This document shows positions 8,402-17,876 of a stretch of 64,000 nt of DNA, piece by piece. The notes beneath the pieces are model-generated. The model saw only the letters and a program-made list of their open reading frames with translations, did not search any database and had not been told where the DNA came from. The position numbers were made by a program, and so were the translations under genes. Origin of the DNA: Ilumatobacter coccineus YM16-304 (GTDB lineage Bacteria > Actinomycetota > Acidimicrobiia > Acidimicrobiales > Ilumatobacteraceae). Location: positions 372,001 through 436,000 of the forward strand of contig NC_020520.1 in NCBI RefSeq assembly GCF_000348785.1, written 5' to 3'. Each line of letters begins with the position of its first letter. Positions within the stretch are counted from its first letter, which is position 1.

Positions 8402-9388
8402 TCAGCGTTTCCAGGGGGCGACGGGGCTGACGGCGCCTTCGCCACCGGTGAGCACCTCGGGTTCGTCGTCGGTGACGAGGAGAGTGTGCTCGAACTGTGC
8501 CGTGCGGCGGCCGTCGGAGGTGACGGCGGTCCAGTCGTCGTCCCAGATCTTGAAGTTGATCGTGCCGAGGGTGATCATCGGTTCGATCGTGAAGGTCATG
8601 CCGGGACGCATGATGACGCTGGATCGGCTGTCGTAGTAGTGCAGCACCTGGATGTCGGTGTGGAACTGTTCGCCGATGCCGTGGCCGACGAAGGCTTTGA
8701 CGACGCCGTAGCGGTAGGGCTTCACGTGGTCTTCGATCGCGCGACCGATGTCGGAGAGCGGGCGTCCGGCGCGGGCAGCCTCGATGCCCTTCCACATGGC
8801 GCCTTCGGTCACCTCGACCAGTTGCTTGCTCTCGGGGTCGACGTCGCCGACGTAGAACGTGGCGTTGGTGTCGCCGTGGACGCCGCCGATCCATCCGGTC
8901 ACGTCGATGTTGCAGATGTCGCCGTCTTGCAGTGGGCGCGAGTCGGGGATGCCGTGGCAGATGACTTCGTTGATCGACGTGCAGCAGGCCTTTGGGTAGC
9001 CGTGGTAGTTGATCGTCGACGGGTAGGCGCCGAGTTCGATGAAGCGTTCGTGGACGAAGATGTCGATCTCTTCGGTGGTGACACCGGGGGCGACCATGGC
9101 GCCGGCTTCGGCGAGCACCGTGGAGGCGATCTTGCCGGAGTGGCGCATCGCCTCGATGATCTCGGGGCTCTTGACGCGGTCTTCCTGCCAGGGCTCGTAC
9201 TCGCCGGTGTCGGCGTACGGCGGCCGTGCGATGTGGTCGGGTACGGAGCGCATGGGTGAGACGACACCCTGCAGCACGCGGCCTTCGAGCTTGCGGTGGC
9301 AGCGCTTGTACTTGCGGCCGCTCCCGCACCAGCACGCGTCGTTGGCCTTCGGGAGTACCGCAGGTTCCGCAGCGACGAGATCGGTCAT
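8402..9388 (-). CDS. map: type I methionine aminopeptidase with N-terminal SEC-C-like zinc motif
   Basis: 328 residues from ATG 9388. The enzyme removes the initiator methionine from nascent proteins. The catalytic pita-bread domain has all five metal ligands: Asp in CNIDVTGW and in GDTNATF, His in GHGIG, Glu in FTIEPM and in QFEHTLL. Ahead of it, residues ~17-31 read CWCGSGRKYKRCHRK, a SEC-C-type zinc-binding motif with the C-x-C...C-H pattern. This explains the greater length compared with the ~260-residue minimal enzyme. An upstream open extension to 9568 is unlikely to be translated. Confidence 0.95.
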   Translation of the reverse strand: MTDLVAAEPAVLPKANDACWCGSGRKYKRCHRKLEGRVLQGVVSPMRSVPDHIARPPYADTGEYEPWQEDRVKSPEIIEAMRHSGKIASTVLAEAGAMVAPGVTTEEIDIFVHERFIELGAYPSTINYHGYPKACCTSINEVICHGIPDSRPLQDGDICNIDVTGWIGGVHGDTNATFYVGDVDPESKQLVEVTEGAMWKGIEAARAGRPLSDIGRAIEDHVKPYRYGVVKAFVGHGIGEQFHTDIQVLHYYDSRSSVIMRPGMTFTIEPMITLGTINFKIWDDDWTAVTSDGRRTAQFEHTLLVTDDEPEVLTGGEGAVSPVAPWKR

Positions 9389-9467
9389 GCGGTCAAGGTT
9401 AGACCGCGATCCGGGTGCCTCCGACGTCGCCGCTGATCCTGCCGCTGCGGTCACCGGGCGGCGCGCG

Positions 9468-11309
9468 TCACTCGGTGAACGAGATCGACCAGCTGTCGAC
9501 GCGTGCGTCGCGGTCGCCGCCTCGTGCGTCGCATGCCGTGGCGCCGACGCTGAACACGACGCGGACACGGCATCGGAGTTCGACCTCCATCCGGTAGTAG
9601 GTGTCGGTGTCGAGGGTGGGGAGGGTGAAGGTTCGTTGGTCGTCGCCGGCGATCTTCAGGACTTCCAACGCCTTGAGGCCCGAGCCGATGCCGTCGTCGG
9701 CGAACACGTGCTCCCAGATGGTCGTGTTGGCCGACGATCCGCTGAGCGGGATGAGGCGGACGGCGAGGTACATCTCTGCCGAGGCGGAGGCGCCCACGAA
9801 CGATGTCATCGTGCCCCACCAGTCGAGGTCGATCGAGAAGTCGCCGTTGGCGGTGTACGGGTAGAAGTCGGCGCGGAGTTTCGCCCAGGCCCGGAAGTCC
9901 TGGGCGGTCGCGAACGCCGAGGCGCCGGCGTCGACTTGGAGTCGGCGCGTGTCGGTGTTCCACGTGTACGAGCCTCCGCTCGTGAGGCCGTTGTCTTCGA
10001 CGTGGCCGGTTCCGCTGAGGGTGACCCGATTCCGGTCGGTCAGGTCCATGATTCGAGGGGCAGGCGGCTCGGAGAGATACCAGCCGGCGACATCGGCGGT
10101 CAGGTGCGTGGTCCCCCGGCGGTTGTAGATGGTGAGCTTGCCGTCGTCGCCGAGCTTGAGCACGGCGAGGTTCGGGGTGTTCTGGCCCGGTTCGGTGTTG
10201 AGCGACGCAGCGAGGGGTCGTGTCGTGCCGGTCGGCCAGGCGGAGAGGTACGACGGTTCGGTCGAGGCGATCGAGGTGATGTTGACGACGACCGACGACG
10301 CGTTGGCGGGGATCGGTCCGACGCCGGCGATCTGCACGTCGATCTTGGCGTCGGCACCGAGCGGTTCGGGGTCGGCGCCGAGCCCCTCCCTCGTGTCGAG
10401 CACGCGGTGTGGGCTGGCAGGGACGAACTCGCTGGAGTTCTCGAAGTAGCCCATCACGTCGGCGGTGAGGTGCGTCTGTCCGGCGCTGACGTACATGTCG
10501 ATCTGACCGTCGGTGCCGAGTCGGGCGATCGCCAGGTTGGGGGTGTTCTGGCCGGGTTCGGTGTTGAGCGTGGCGGCGAGGGGACGTTCCGACCCGGTCG
10601 GGAACACGGTCACGTACGCCGGTGCGGTCGCCTGGATCGACGTCACGTTGACGACGACGGCCGAGGCGGTGGTCGGGACGCCGGCGGTCCCGGTCACCTG
10701 CAGGGTGATGGTCGAGTCGCCGTTCACCGGGCCGTCGGTGCCGCCCGTGCCGTCTCTGGTGTCGAGGAGGCGAGCGGGAGCAGTCGGGGTGAGTTCGCTC
10801 GAGCCGGTGAAGTAGCCGGTCACGTCGCCGACGAGGTGGGTGGACCCGGCGCTGTTGTACAGGTTGATCGACCCGTTGCCGAGTCCGATGATGACGAGGT
10901 TCGGCGTGTCCTGGCCGGGGTCGAGGTTGAGGCTGGCGGTGAGCGGCCGGGGTTCGCCGGTCGGCCATGCGGTGACGTAGCCCGGAAGGGTGGCCTTGGT
11001 CGACGTGATGTTGATCACGACCGCTGTCGCGTTGTTCGGGATGTCACCCTCGCCGGCGAGGTCGAGGGTGATGGTCTCGTCGTCGCGCAGCGCTCCCATC
11101 CGTCCGCCGGTGCCGTCTCGGGTGTCGAGCATGCGAGCCGGCGTGATGGCGGTGAAGTCGTCGGCGGCCGCCTCGGCGACGTCGGCTGCGGGCTGCACCG
11201 CCACGACGATGCCGGCGAGTGCCGTGGCGAGAGCGAGGTACACCGACGTCGCTCGCCGACGGAGCGTGGTGCGGTGCGGGCAGGTGGTGCGGGGCGATCG
11301 GAGACTCAT
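9468..11309 (-). CDS. secreted protein with three adhesin-like D-T-R modules and a C-terminal beta domain
   Basis: About 613 residues from ATG 11309 (GGAG three bases upstream); ATG 11318 is the alternative. An arginine-rich N-terminus followed by a hydrophobic stretch (YLALATALAGIVVAV) and A-E-A-A forms a signal peptide. Three consecutive modules of ~125 residues follow. Each opens with (T/S)PAR(M/L)LDTRDG or PHRVLDTREG, has a central N-T-E-P-G-Q-N-T-P-N-L core and closes with DV(T/M/A)GY(F/W). The last ~190 residues are a different, probably all-beta, domain with several Cys near the end. Function is unknown; export to the cell surface is likely. The module recurs in the genes at 36349, 41152, 48928 and 51906. 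Confidence 0.85.
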   Translation of the reverse strand: MSLRSPRTTCPHRTTLRRRATSVYLALATALAGIVVAVQPAADVAEAAADDFTAITPARMLDTRDGTGGRMGALRDDETITLDLAGEGDIPNNATAVVINITSTKATLPGYVTAWPTGEPRPLTASLNLDPGQDTPNLVIIGLGNGSINLYNSAGSTHLVGDVTGYFTGSSELTPTAPARLLDTRDGTGGTDGPVNGDSTITLQVTGTAGVPTTASAVVVNVTSIQATAPAYVTVFPTGSERPLAATLNTEPGQNTPNLAIARLGTDGQIDMYVSAGQTHLTADVMGYFENSSEFVPASPHRVLDTREGLGADPEPLGADAKIDVQIAGVGPIPANASSVVVNITSIASTEPSYLSAWPTGTTRPLAASLNTEPGQNTPNLAVLKLGDDGKLTIYNRRGTTHLTADVAGWYLSEPPAPRIMDLTDRNRVTLSGTGHVEDNGLTSGGSYTWNTDTRRLQVDAGASAFATAQDFRAWAKLRADFYPYTANGDFSIDLDWWGTMTSFVGASASAEMYLAVRLIPLSGSSANTTIWEHVFADDGIGSGLKALEVLKIAGDDQRTFTLPTLDTDTYYRMEVELRCRVRVVFSVGATACDARGGDRDARVDSWSISFTE

Positions 11310-11393
11310 GGTCTCCATCGAAGAGGATCGGCGCTCGCCCGGCGATCGTGTGAGTGGGTGTGTTCGTGGGGAAGCAGGCACCCCCACGGTCGG

Positions 11394-12515
11394 TCAGACC
11401 GCGGACGGGAGCGACCAGAGCAGGTTCTCGAGGAGCAGCTTCTCGTTCGGGTTGCGTTCGAGTGATTCGAGCGCGTCGTGGATCGCGTGAACGGCTCCCG
11501 CCGCGGCATCGATGTTGCGGGCGGTGCCCTGCGTGAGGCTGTCTCGGTAGGTCTGGGCCATGGTGGTGAGGCCGGCGCGGAGTTCGTCGGTGCGCGCTCG
11601 CCGCACTTCGCGCTTGTGGCGGTCTTCGAGTTGCTTCTTGCCGCTGCCGCGCTCGCCGAACTCCTTGATGCGAGCGTCGAGTTCGGCGATTTCGTTCTCG
11701 TGGCGCGCCTTGATCGCGTCGGCCGAGGCGTCGATCGCGGCGAGGAGTTCGCCGGCGAGTCGCATCGCCACCGTGCCGCTGCCGTCGAGTTGCCCGGCGA
11801 TGCTCAGGAACAGTTTGCGGCGCTCGGCGAGGGTGGGGTCGGTCGCCAGGAGCCGTGCTCGGTCGAGGTCGCCGAGCGAGGCCTTCGATGCGGCCTGGGC
11901 CTCGACGGGGCCGATGCCTTCGGTGAGCAGGCGGGCGGCGATGACGTCGGCGCTGATCGCCCGGAAGTCGACCCGGGTGCAGCGCGACGAGATCGTGATC
12001 AGGTCGTGCGGGACGAACTCGCAGAGGATGATGAACGTCGTGGAGTCGGGCGGCTCCTCGATCGTCTTGAGCATGAGCCCGGCACCCGTCGGATTGAGCA
12101 GGTGGAACTCGTCGAGGATCAAGACCTTGCGGCTGCTCTCGGACGGGGCCATCGCCGCGACGCGGACGATCTCGCGAGCCTGGTCGAACGAGATCGACGC
12201 GCCGCTTCGCTGCACTTCCGTGATGTCGGGGTGCACGCCTTCGAGCGCGAGGCGGGCATCGCGCTGGTCGCGGTCTTCGCTGCCCGAGATGATGCGCCCA
12301 GCGAACGCCCGAGCGGCTTCGAACTTGGTGCAGCCGGCCGGGCCGACGAAGAGGTAGGCGTGCGCGGCGCCGCGGTCGAGTGCGGCCCGGAGCTGCCCGA
12401 TGGCGTGGCTCTGGCCGACGACGTCGTTCCAGATCGTGCCGGGCTGGCTGCTCGGCGTCGACACGTCGATCCCGGCGTCGGGGTCGAGCATGTCGCCGGC
12501 GTCGACGTCGTTCAT
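11394..12515 (-). CDS. holB: DNA polymerase III subunit delta'
   Basis: 373 residues from ATG 12515, which overlaps the tmk stop (ATGA). It is the clamp-loader subunit that helps load the sliding clamp. The N-terminal AAA+ domain starts VVGQSHAIGQLRAAL. Its P-loop is degenerate (VGPAGCTKFE, residues ~56-65), which fits a subunit that need not hydrolyse ATP. KVLILDEFHLL is the Walker B, and FIILCEFVPHDLITISSRC is the sensor/SRC region of clamp loaders. The C-terminal half is helical and rich in charged coiled-coil residues, as in actinobacterial delta'. The tmk-holB order is conserved in many bacteria. Confidence 0.93.
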   Translation of the reverse strand: MNDVDAGDMLDPDAGIDVSTPSSQPGTIWNDVVGQSHAIGQLRAALDRGAAHAYLFVGPAGCTKFEAARAFAGRIISGSEDRDQRDARLALEGVHPDITEVQRSGASISFDQAREIVRVAAMAPSESSRKVLILDEFHLLNPTGAGLMLKTIEEPPDSTTFIILCEFVPHDLITISSRCTRVDFRAISADVIAARLLTEGIGPVEAQAASKASLGDLDRARLLATDPTLAERRKLFLSIAGQLDGSGTVAMRLAGELLAAIDASADAIKARHENEIAELDARIKEFGERGSGKKQLEDRHKREVRRARTDELRAGLTTMAQTYRDSLTQGTARNIDAAAGAVHAIHDALESLERNPNEKLLLENLLWSLPSAV

Positions 12516-13120
12516 CGTTCGCTCCACTCGGCGATGGAGTCGTAGATCGATTGGGCGACCTGTGCGATCGAGCCGACCGCTTGGACGCTGATCCAGCGGT
12601 CGGGGTCGGCGGCCGCCATCGTGCGGAACCCGTCGATGACGCGATCGTGGAAGTCGTCGCCGGCGGCTTCGAATCGGTCGAGGTTGCGAGTCGACATGCG
12701 TTCGGCGATCACGTCGTCGGGCGTGTCGATGAACACCACCAGGTCGGGCCACAGCCCACCGGTCGCCCAGTCGTTGATCTGCCGGAGTTGGTCGACGTCG
12801 AGGCGTCGCCCGTAGCCCTGGTAGGCCAGCGTCGAGTAGACCGAACGGTCGCTGACCACGGTGCGCCCGGCGTCGAGCGCGGGCCGCACGACCTGGTCGA
12901 GGTGCTGTGCCCGGTCGGCAGCGGCGATCAGCGCCTCGGCGCGAGGCGCCATGTCGTGGATCGACGTGTCGTGCAGGATCTCGCGGAGCCGTGCACCGAT
13001 GTCGGTCCCGCCGGTCTCTCGCGTGAGCACGGCATCGATCGCCGACGCATATCGCGCAGCCTGCGTCGACTTGCCACACCCTTCCGCGCCCTCGAAGGCG
13101 ATGTATCGAGGTCCGGTCAT
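12512..13120 (-). CDS. tmk: thymidylate kinase (dTMP kinase)
   Basis: 202 residues from ATG 13120. It phosphorylates dTMP to dTDP for DNA synthesis. The P-loop is FEGAEGCGKST (residues ~8-18), the substrate-binding DRS/Y region is VVSDRSVYSTLAYQG, and the base-specific segment is PDLVVFIDTPDDVIAERM, with RNLDRFE as part of the lid. All are characteristic of bacterial thymidylate kinase. Its stop overlaps the holB start and 64 bases separate it from the topA stop. The topA-tmk-holB order is the usual actinobacterial arrangement. Confidence 0.96.
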   Translation of the reverse strand: MTGPRYIAFEGAEGCGKSTQAARYASAIDAVLTRETGGTDIGARLREILHDTSIHDMAPRAEALIAAADRAQHLDQVVRPALDAGRTVVSDRSVYSTLAYQGYGRRLDVDQLRQINDWATGGLWPDLVVFIDTPDDVIAERMSTRNLDRFEAAGDDFHDRVIDGFRTMAAADPDRWISVQAVGSIAQVAQSIYDSIAEWSER

Positions 13121-13184
13121 CGTGGGCGAGTCTAGAGACAAGTCGCTACGGCCCAAGGGTGCGCGCTGCGACGCACCGGAGCGA

Positions 13185-15980
13185 TCAGTCGTTGAGGTCG
13201 ACGACAACGACCCCGTCGTCGCCTCCGGCAGTCGATTTCTTGGCGGCGGACTTCTTCGCTGCCGCCTTCTTCTTCGCCGGGGCCTTCTTCTTCGCAGCCT
13301 TCTTCTTGGCGGCGGACTTCTTGGCCGCAGCCTTCTTCTTGGCAGCTGCCTTCTTCTTCGTGGCCTTGGCCTTCTTGCCCGGGGTGCCGCCCTTGGCGAT
13401 GATCGCCTCACGCCGGATCGCGAGCAGTTCGAAGGCACGCTCGGGAGTGATCTCCTCGAGACGGTCGCCCTTGCCGAGCGACGCGTTGGTCTCGCCGTCG
13501 GTGACGTACACGCCGAATCGTCCGTCCTTGGCGGTGACGTTCTTCTCGCTGACCGGGTCGGTGCCGAACTCCTTCAGCGGGCCCTTCGCGGCCATGTTGC
13601 GGTTGCCCCGCTTGTACACCTTGGGCTCGCTGTAGATCTTGAGCGCCTGTTCGAGCGTGATCTCGAAGATCTGGTCTTCGGAGTCGATGTTGCGGTAGTC
13701 CTTTTCCTTCTGCACGTACGGTCCGTAGCGGCCGTTGTTCGCGTAGATGGGTGTGCCGTCCTCCGGGTCGTCGCCGAGGTGGCGCGGCAGCGAGATGAGC
13801 TTCTCGGCCTGCTCGAGCGTGATCTCTTCGAGCGTCATGTTGCTGAAGAGACTCGACATCTTCGGCTTCTCGAGCCCGGGAGGCGGGTTGTCGTGGTCGC
13901 CCCACTGGACGTACGGGCCGTAGCGGCCGTTCTTCGCGTAGACGGGCAGGCCGTCGAGTTCGCCGATCGGCTCGTCGCCCTTGGGTGCGGCCAACAGTTC
14001 GATGGCCTTGGCGACCGTGAGCTCGTCGGGCGGGAGGTTGTCGGGCAGGCCGGCGGTGTCTTCGCCGCGCTTGACATAGGGGCCGTAGCGGCCCGGCTTG
14101 ACGACGATGAGTTCGCCGTTCTCGTCGTTGCCGAGCGGGAACGTGTTGATCTCGGCGGCGTCGATGTGGTCGAGGTTCTCTTCGACCAGGCGCTTGAGGC
14201 CGAGCAGCGCGTCGTCGGCCGAACCCGCTTCGGCCGTGATCGCCGGAACATCGTGGTCGTCGGTCTGGCCGAAGTAGAACCGCGTGAGCCACTGATCTTT
14301 CTGCCGCTCGCCTCGCGAGATGGCGTCGAGGTCGTTCTCGGTCGACGCGGTGAAGTCGTAGTCGACGAGCGCGTCGAAGTGCTCCTCGAGCAGGCGGATG
14401 ACGGCGAACGCGGTCCAGGTCGGAACGAGCGCTTGGCCCTTCTTCCACACGTAGCCACGGTCTTGCACCGTCTGGATGATCGAGGCCCAGGTGGACGGGC
14501 GGCCGATCTCGAGTTCTTCGAGCCGCTTCACCAGCGAGGCTTCGGTGAACCGGGCGGGCGGTGTGGTCGTGTGGCCGTTGGGTGTGACCGAGGCGACGGG
14601 GACGATGTCGCCGACCTTGAGTTCGGGAAGCAGCGCTTCCTTGTCGGCTGCGTCGTCGCCGCGCTCTTCCTTCGACGCCACGTACACGGCGCGGTAGCCG
14701 GGGAACGTGATCGTGGTGCCCGATGCCGAGAACTCGCACTCGACGATCTCGCCGGTGGTGCGGTCGGTGGCGGGGGCGGTGAGCCGGACGCTGACCGTGA
14801 CGCCGGTGGCGTCGGCCATCTGCGACGCGAGGGTGCGCTGCCAGATGAGGCGGTAGAGCGAGAGTTCCTGGCTGTTGAGCTCGGCCGACACGGCGTCGGG
14901 CGAGCGGTACGGCGTGGTCGGGCGGATCGCTTCGTGAGCGTCTTGGCCCTTCGACTTCTTCTTGTACTGCTTCGGCGCGGCGTTGAGGTACTTCGATCCG
15001 TACTCCTTGGTGACCGCGTCACGCGTCGCCGCCATGGCTTCGTCGGAGAGGATGACGTCGTCGGTACGCATGTAGGTGATGAACCCACGCTCGTACAGGC
15101 CCTGAGCGACACGCATCACCTGCGACGACGACAGACGCAGTTTGCGGCCGCCTTCCTGTTGCAGCGTCGAGGTCATGAACGGGGCCTTCGGCGACGACTT
15201 GTACGGCTTGTCTTCGACCGACTTCACGGTGAAGTCGGACTCGGCGAGGCTCTCGGCCAGGCCGGTCGCACGAGCTTCGTCGAGCGCGGTGACCTTGTCG
15301 CTGACGTTGCCGCGATTGTCGAAGTCTTTGCCGCCCGCGACTCGCGCTCCGGCGACGGCGTGGAGCTTCGCGTCGAACTCGGGGTCGGTCGCGGTGACGA
15401 CGTCGATGTCCCAGTAGTCGGCGGTGATGTAGGCGATGCGCTCGCGCTCGCGTTCGACGATGAGTCGGACGGTCGGGCTCTGCACGCGGCCGGCCGAGAG
15501 GCCGCGGTTGACGCGACGCCACAGCACCGGCGACACCTCGTACCCGTACAGGCGGTCGAGGATGCGGCGGGTCTCGGCGGCGTCGACCATGCCGTAGTCG
15601 ATGCCGCGCGGGTTGTCGACGGCGTGGTCGATCGCGGCTTTGGTGATCTCGTGGAACACCATCCGCTTCACCGGGACCTTCGGCTTCAGGTACTCGAGCA
15701 GGTGCCACGAGATGGCCTCCCCCTCGCGGTCTTCATCGGTTGCGAGATAGAGCTCCGAAGCGTCTTTGAGCGCCGCTTTGAGTTCTTTGACGACGGTCTT
15801 GCCGCGTTCGGTGAGCTCGTAGGTGGGCTTGAAGCCGTTCTCGGTGTCGATGTTCAGACCCTTCGACGGCAGGTCGGCCACGTGCCCCACCGAGGCGCGC
15901 ACGTCGTAGTCACTGCCGAGAAACTTCGAGAGGGTTTTCGCCTTGGCAGGCGACTCGACGACGACGAGTGGCTTTGACAT
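13185..15980 (-). CDS. topA: DNA topoisomerase I
   Basis: 931 residues from ATG 15980. This type IA enzyme relaxes negative supercoils. The Toprim domain begins LVVVESPAKAKTLSKFLG and has the acidic metal site YLATDEDREGEAISWH. The active-site Tyr is in GFITYMRTDD near residue 300. Four C-terminal topoisomerase repeats follow, three carrying NGRYGPYV- or PGRYGPYV-type cores and one DGRFGVYV. The last ~70 residues are an alanine/lysine-rich tail, as known in mycobacterial TopA, which helps DNA binding. No Cys4 zinc fingers are present. It heads the topA-tmk-holB block and is divergent from the propeller gene at 16194. Confidence 0.97.
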   Translation of the reverse strand: MSKPLVVVESPAKAKTLSKFLGSDYDVRASVGHVADLPSKGLNIDTENGFKPTYELTERGKTVVKELKAALKDASELYLATDEDREGEAISWHLLEYLKPKVPVKRMVFHEITKAAIDHAVDNPRGIDYGMVDAAETRRILDRLYGYEVSPVLWRRVNRGLSAGRVQSPTVRLIVERERERIAYITADYWDIDVVTATDPEFDAKLHAVAGARVAGGKDFDNRGNVSDKVTALDEARATGLAESLAESDFTVKSVEDKPYKSSPKAPFMTSTLQQEGGRKLRLSSSQVMRVAQGLYERGFITYMRTDDVILSDEAMAATRDAVTKEYGSKYLNAAPKQYKKKSKGQDAHEAIRPTTPYRSPDAVSAELNSQELSLYRLIWQRTLASQMADATGVTVSVRLTAPATDRTTGEIVECEFSASGTTITFPGYRAVYVASKEERGDDAADKEALLPELKVGDIVPVASVTPNGHTTTPPARFTEASLVKRLEELEIGRPSTWASIIQTVQDRGYVWKKGQALVPTWTAFAVIRLLEEHFDALVDYDFTASTENDLDAISRGERQKDQWLTRFYFGQTDDHDVPAITAEAGSADDALLGLKRLVEENLDHIDAAEINTFPLGNDENGELIVVKPGRYGPYVKRGEDTAGLPDNLPPDELTVAKAIELLAAPKGDEPIGELDGLPVYAKNGRYGPYVQWGDHDNPPPGLEKPKMSSLFSNMTLEEITLEQAEKLISLPRHLGDDPEDGTPIYANNGRYGPYVQKEKDYRNIDSEDQIFEITLEQALKIYSEPKVYKRGNRNMAAKGPLKEFGTDPVSEKNVTAKDGRFGVYVTDGETNASLGKGDRLEEITPERAFELLAIRREAIIAKGGTPGKKAKATKKKAAAKKKAAAKKSAAKKKAAKKKAPAKKKAAAKKSAAKKSTAGGDDGVVVVDLND

Positions 15981-15995
15981 CTGTGTCTTTCGCTG

Positions 15996-16053
15996 GGTGG
16001 TCCGAAGATGGTGTGCGGGTGGTGGGAGGGTGGTCTGAAGTTCGTGTGCAGGT
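15996..16053. repeat. imperfect 25-bp direct repeat upstream of topA
   Basis: In the 213-base divergent gap between topA and the gene at 16194, a 25-base block starting GGTGGTCCGAAGATGGTGTG at 15996 recurs at 16029 as GGTGGTCTGAAGTTCGTGTG, 33 bases apart (about three helical turns), with four mismatches. Such spacing would suit a DNA-binding protein, but no factor can be named and the region is GT-rich, so chance similarity is possible. Confidence 0.35.
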
Positions 16054-16193
16054 GCTCTGGGGCGCCCGACGGGGTGTCACCGGCGGGCCTCGAGATGTGT
16101 TGGTCCTGAGCAGAGTGTGCCGGATCGCGCACGTTTCCACATGTCATAGGCCCGCGAGACGGTCGACACAGCGTCCGCCTAGGGTCGCGAATC

Positions 16194-17876
16194 GTGCCCT
16201 CCGACCCCGACGCGATCTGGAAGCGTGGCTACGACGGTCCCGCTCCCACGTCGCCGGGGCCGGTCGAGATCGAACCGTCTCCGTCGGAGTCGGCAGGGCG
16301 GCCGGAGTCAGCAGGGAGATCGGCGTCACCTGCCTCGTCGGCGCAGCAGCGCACCGGCAGGAGGCGGCGAGTTGCGATGGGCGGCGCGTTGTTGACGGTG
16401 ATCGCCGTGGCAGCGGTCGCCGTGTGGATTCGCAGCGGCGACGATGCCGAGGTCGCGGCGCCGTCGCCGACAGCGGTGAGCCCGACGACCGATCCGTCAC
16501 CGTTGGCACCACCGGTCGATGAACCGGACGAACTCGACCCTGTGGTCGCGGCTGCGCTGCCGTCGCCGCTCGATGTGGTGGCGCCGACAGGAGAACCGTT
16601 CGCCGGTGCCGAGCCGCGCCGTCTTCCCGAACGGGTCGACGAACTGTGGCGATATCGGATCGACACGGTCGACGGCGACGCCGATCGGCCGGCGGGAACG
16701 GCTGCCCAGGTCGAGGTGATCGATTCTCGATACGTGGCGGTCATCGCTGGTGCTGCGCTCGGCACCGAGCGCAGCACGCTCTCGCTGCTCGATGCCTCGA
16801 ACGGGGAAGAGCAGTGGACGATCGAGCTGTCCCTCGGCCACGAATCGTTCGATGTCATCGGCGCGACCGATTCGACGCTGCTGGTCGGATCGTTGCTCGC
16901 CACGCGTCCGGTCGTCGGCTTCGACCTCGACACCGGGGTAGAGCGCTGGACGATGATCGAAAGCAACGAGCAACTCGAGGCCCACGGCGGGTCGTCGGGA
17001 TTCGAACTGCTGCGCGGCACGCCGTTCCTCGCGCGTCGCCCGACCGTCGCGACCAACCCGACGCTGCTGTTCGACCCCGAGACCGGAGTCGAGGTCGGAC
17101 GACTCGACGGCGAGATCATCGGCACCGACCACCTCGGCACCTACTACGTCGATGTCGACGACGCGATCGCGGTGTACGACCTGTCGGAGGAGTTCGGTCC
17201 GATGCGACTCGCCAGCGTGGCCGCGGCCGACCCGGGCGACCTCGTCTCGGTGGTCGACGGCAAGGTCGTGATCGTCGCCAACAGGCAGAACGGGCGACCA
17301 GGCGGGGTCTTTGTCGGGATCGACCCCAACGGATCGTTCGTCGGTGCGTTCGACCTCGCCGAGCGATTCGGCGCCGAACCAGGAGTCGCTCGCCTGCCGG
17401 GGGTGATCGCGAACATCGCGCCGATGATCGGACCGACGATGATCGTGTCGGGGTCGGGGCAGATGACCGGCGCCGAACTCGACGGCGACGAGATCCGCCC
17501 GGCGTGGCAGCGCGACGGCATCGTTTCCCGGACCGTGCAGACCGAACGCGGAACCCTGATCCTCGCGTCGCAGAACGGCGGGGCGACGCAGGCGCTCGTC
17601 GACGGCCGAACCGGTGCGACGGTCACGGTGCTCACCATGACCCCCGGCGTGCTCGACAGCCTCGAATTCGCAGGCAACGGCGTACTGACACGACGCACCT
17701 CCGGCGACGGGAATCGGGTGGCCGCAATCGACCTCGACGGCAATGAGATCTGGTCGCTGCCGGGTTCGGCACCGGTCGCGCTCGGCGATGGCGTCGTTGC
17801 CCGACTCGAGACCTCCACCGACGAGGCGGTGGTCGTGGGGTACGGATCAGACCGCAGCGCTACGGTCGCGTCGTGA
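16194..17876 (+). CDS. membrane-anchored PQQ-like beta-propeller protein
   Basis: 560 residues from GTG 16194. The first ~60 residues are polar and Pro/Ser-rich (cytosolic). One transmembrane helix follows (GGALLTVIAVAAVAVWI, residues ~62-78), then an extracytoplasmic Pro/Thr linker. Beyond it, blade-like repeats carry the signatures of PQQ-type propellers: LLDASNGEEQWTIEL, GFDLDTGVERWTM, LLFDPETGVEVGRLDG and AIDLDGNEIWSLPG. No PQQ ligands can be assigned, so it is probably a structural or binding propeller. It overlaps the rsgA start by four bases (GTGA), so the two are translated together, an unusual partner for rsgA. Confidence 0.82.
   Translation: MPSDPDAIWKRGYDGPAPTSPGPVEIEPSPSESAGRPESAGRSASPASSAQQRTGRRRRVAMGGALLTVIAVAAVAVWIRSGDDAEVAAPSPTAVSPTTDPSPLAPPVDEPDELDPVVAAALPSPLDVVAPTGEPFAGAEPRRLPERVDELWRYRIDTVDGDADRPAGTAAQVEVIDSRYVAVIAGAALGTERSTLSLLDASNGEEQWTIELSLGHESFDVIGATDSTLLVGSLLATRPVVGFDLDTGVERWTMIESNEQLEAHGGSSGFELLRGTPFLARRPTVATNPTLLFDPETGVEVGRLDGEIIGTDHLGTYYVDVDDAIAVYDLSEEFGPMRLASVAAADPGDLVSVVDGKVVIVANRQNGRPGGVFVGIDPNGSFVGAFDLAERFGAEPGVARLPGVIANIAPMIGPTMIVSGSGQMTGAELDGDEIRPAWQRDGIVSRTVQTERGTLILASQNGGATQALVDGRTGATVTVLTMTPGVLDSLEFAGNGVLTRRTSGDGNRVAAIDLDGNEIWSLPGSAPVALGDGVVARLETSTDEAVVVGYGSDRSATVAS

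Noticed and set aside
9039-11465. A long plus-strand open frame covering map and the three-module secreted gene
   Set aside because: It is the complement of two supported genes; its translation is low-complexity and has no signal, domain or ribosome-binding site.
11394-13079. Extending the delta' subunit upstream through the tmk region as one 561-residue protein
   Set aside because: The extra part is an arginine-rich shadow of tmk; the ATG at 12515 overlaps the tmk stop and begins a normal delta' sequence.
12861-15977. A very long open frame on the plus strand opposite topA (over 1000 codons)
   Set aside because: It is antisense to topA, rich in R, G, V and D from the complementary codon bias, matches no family, and topA itself has all its motifs.
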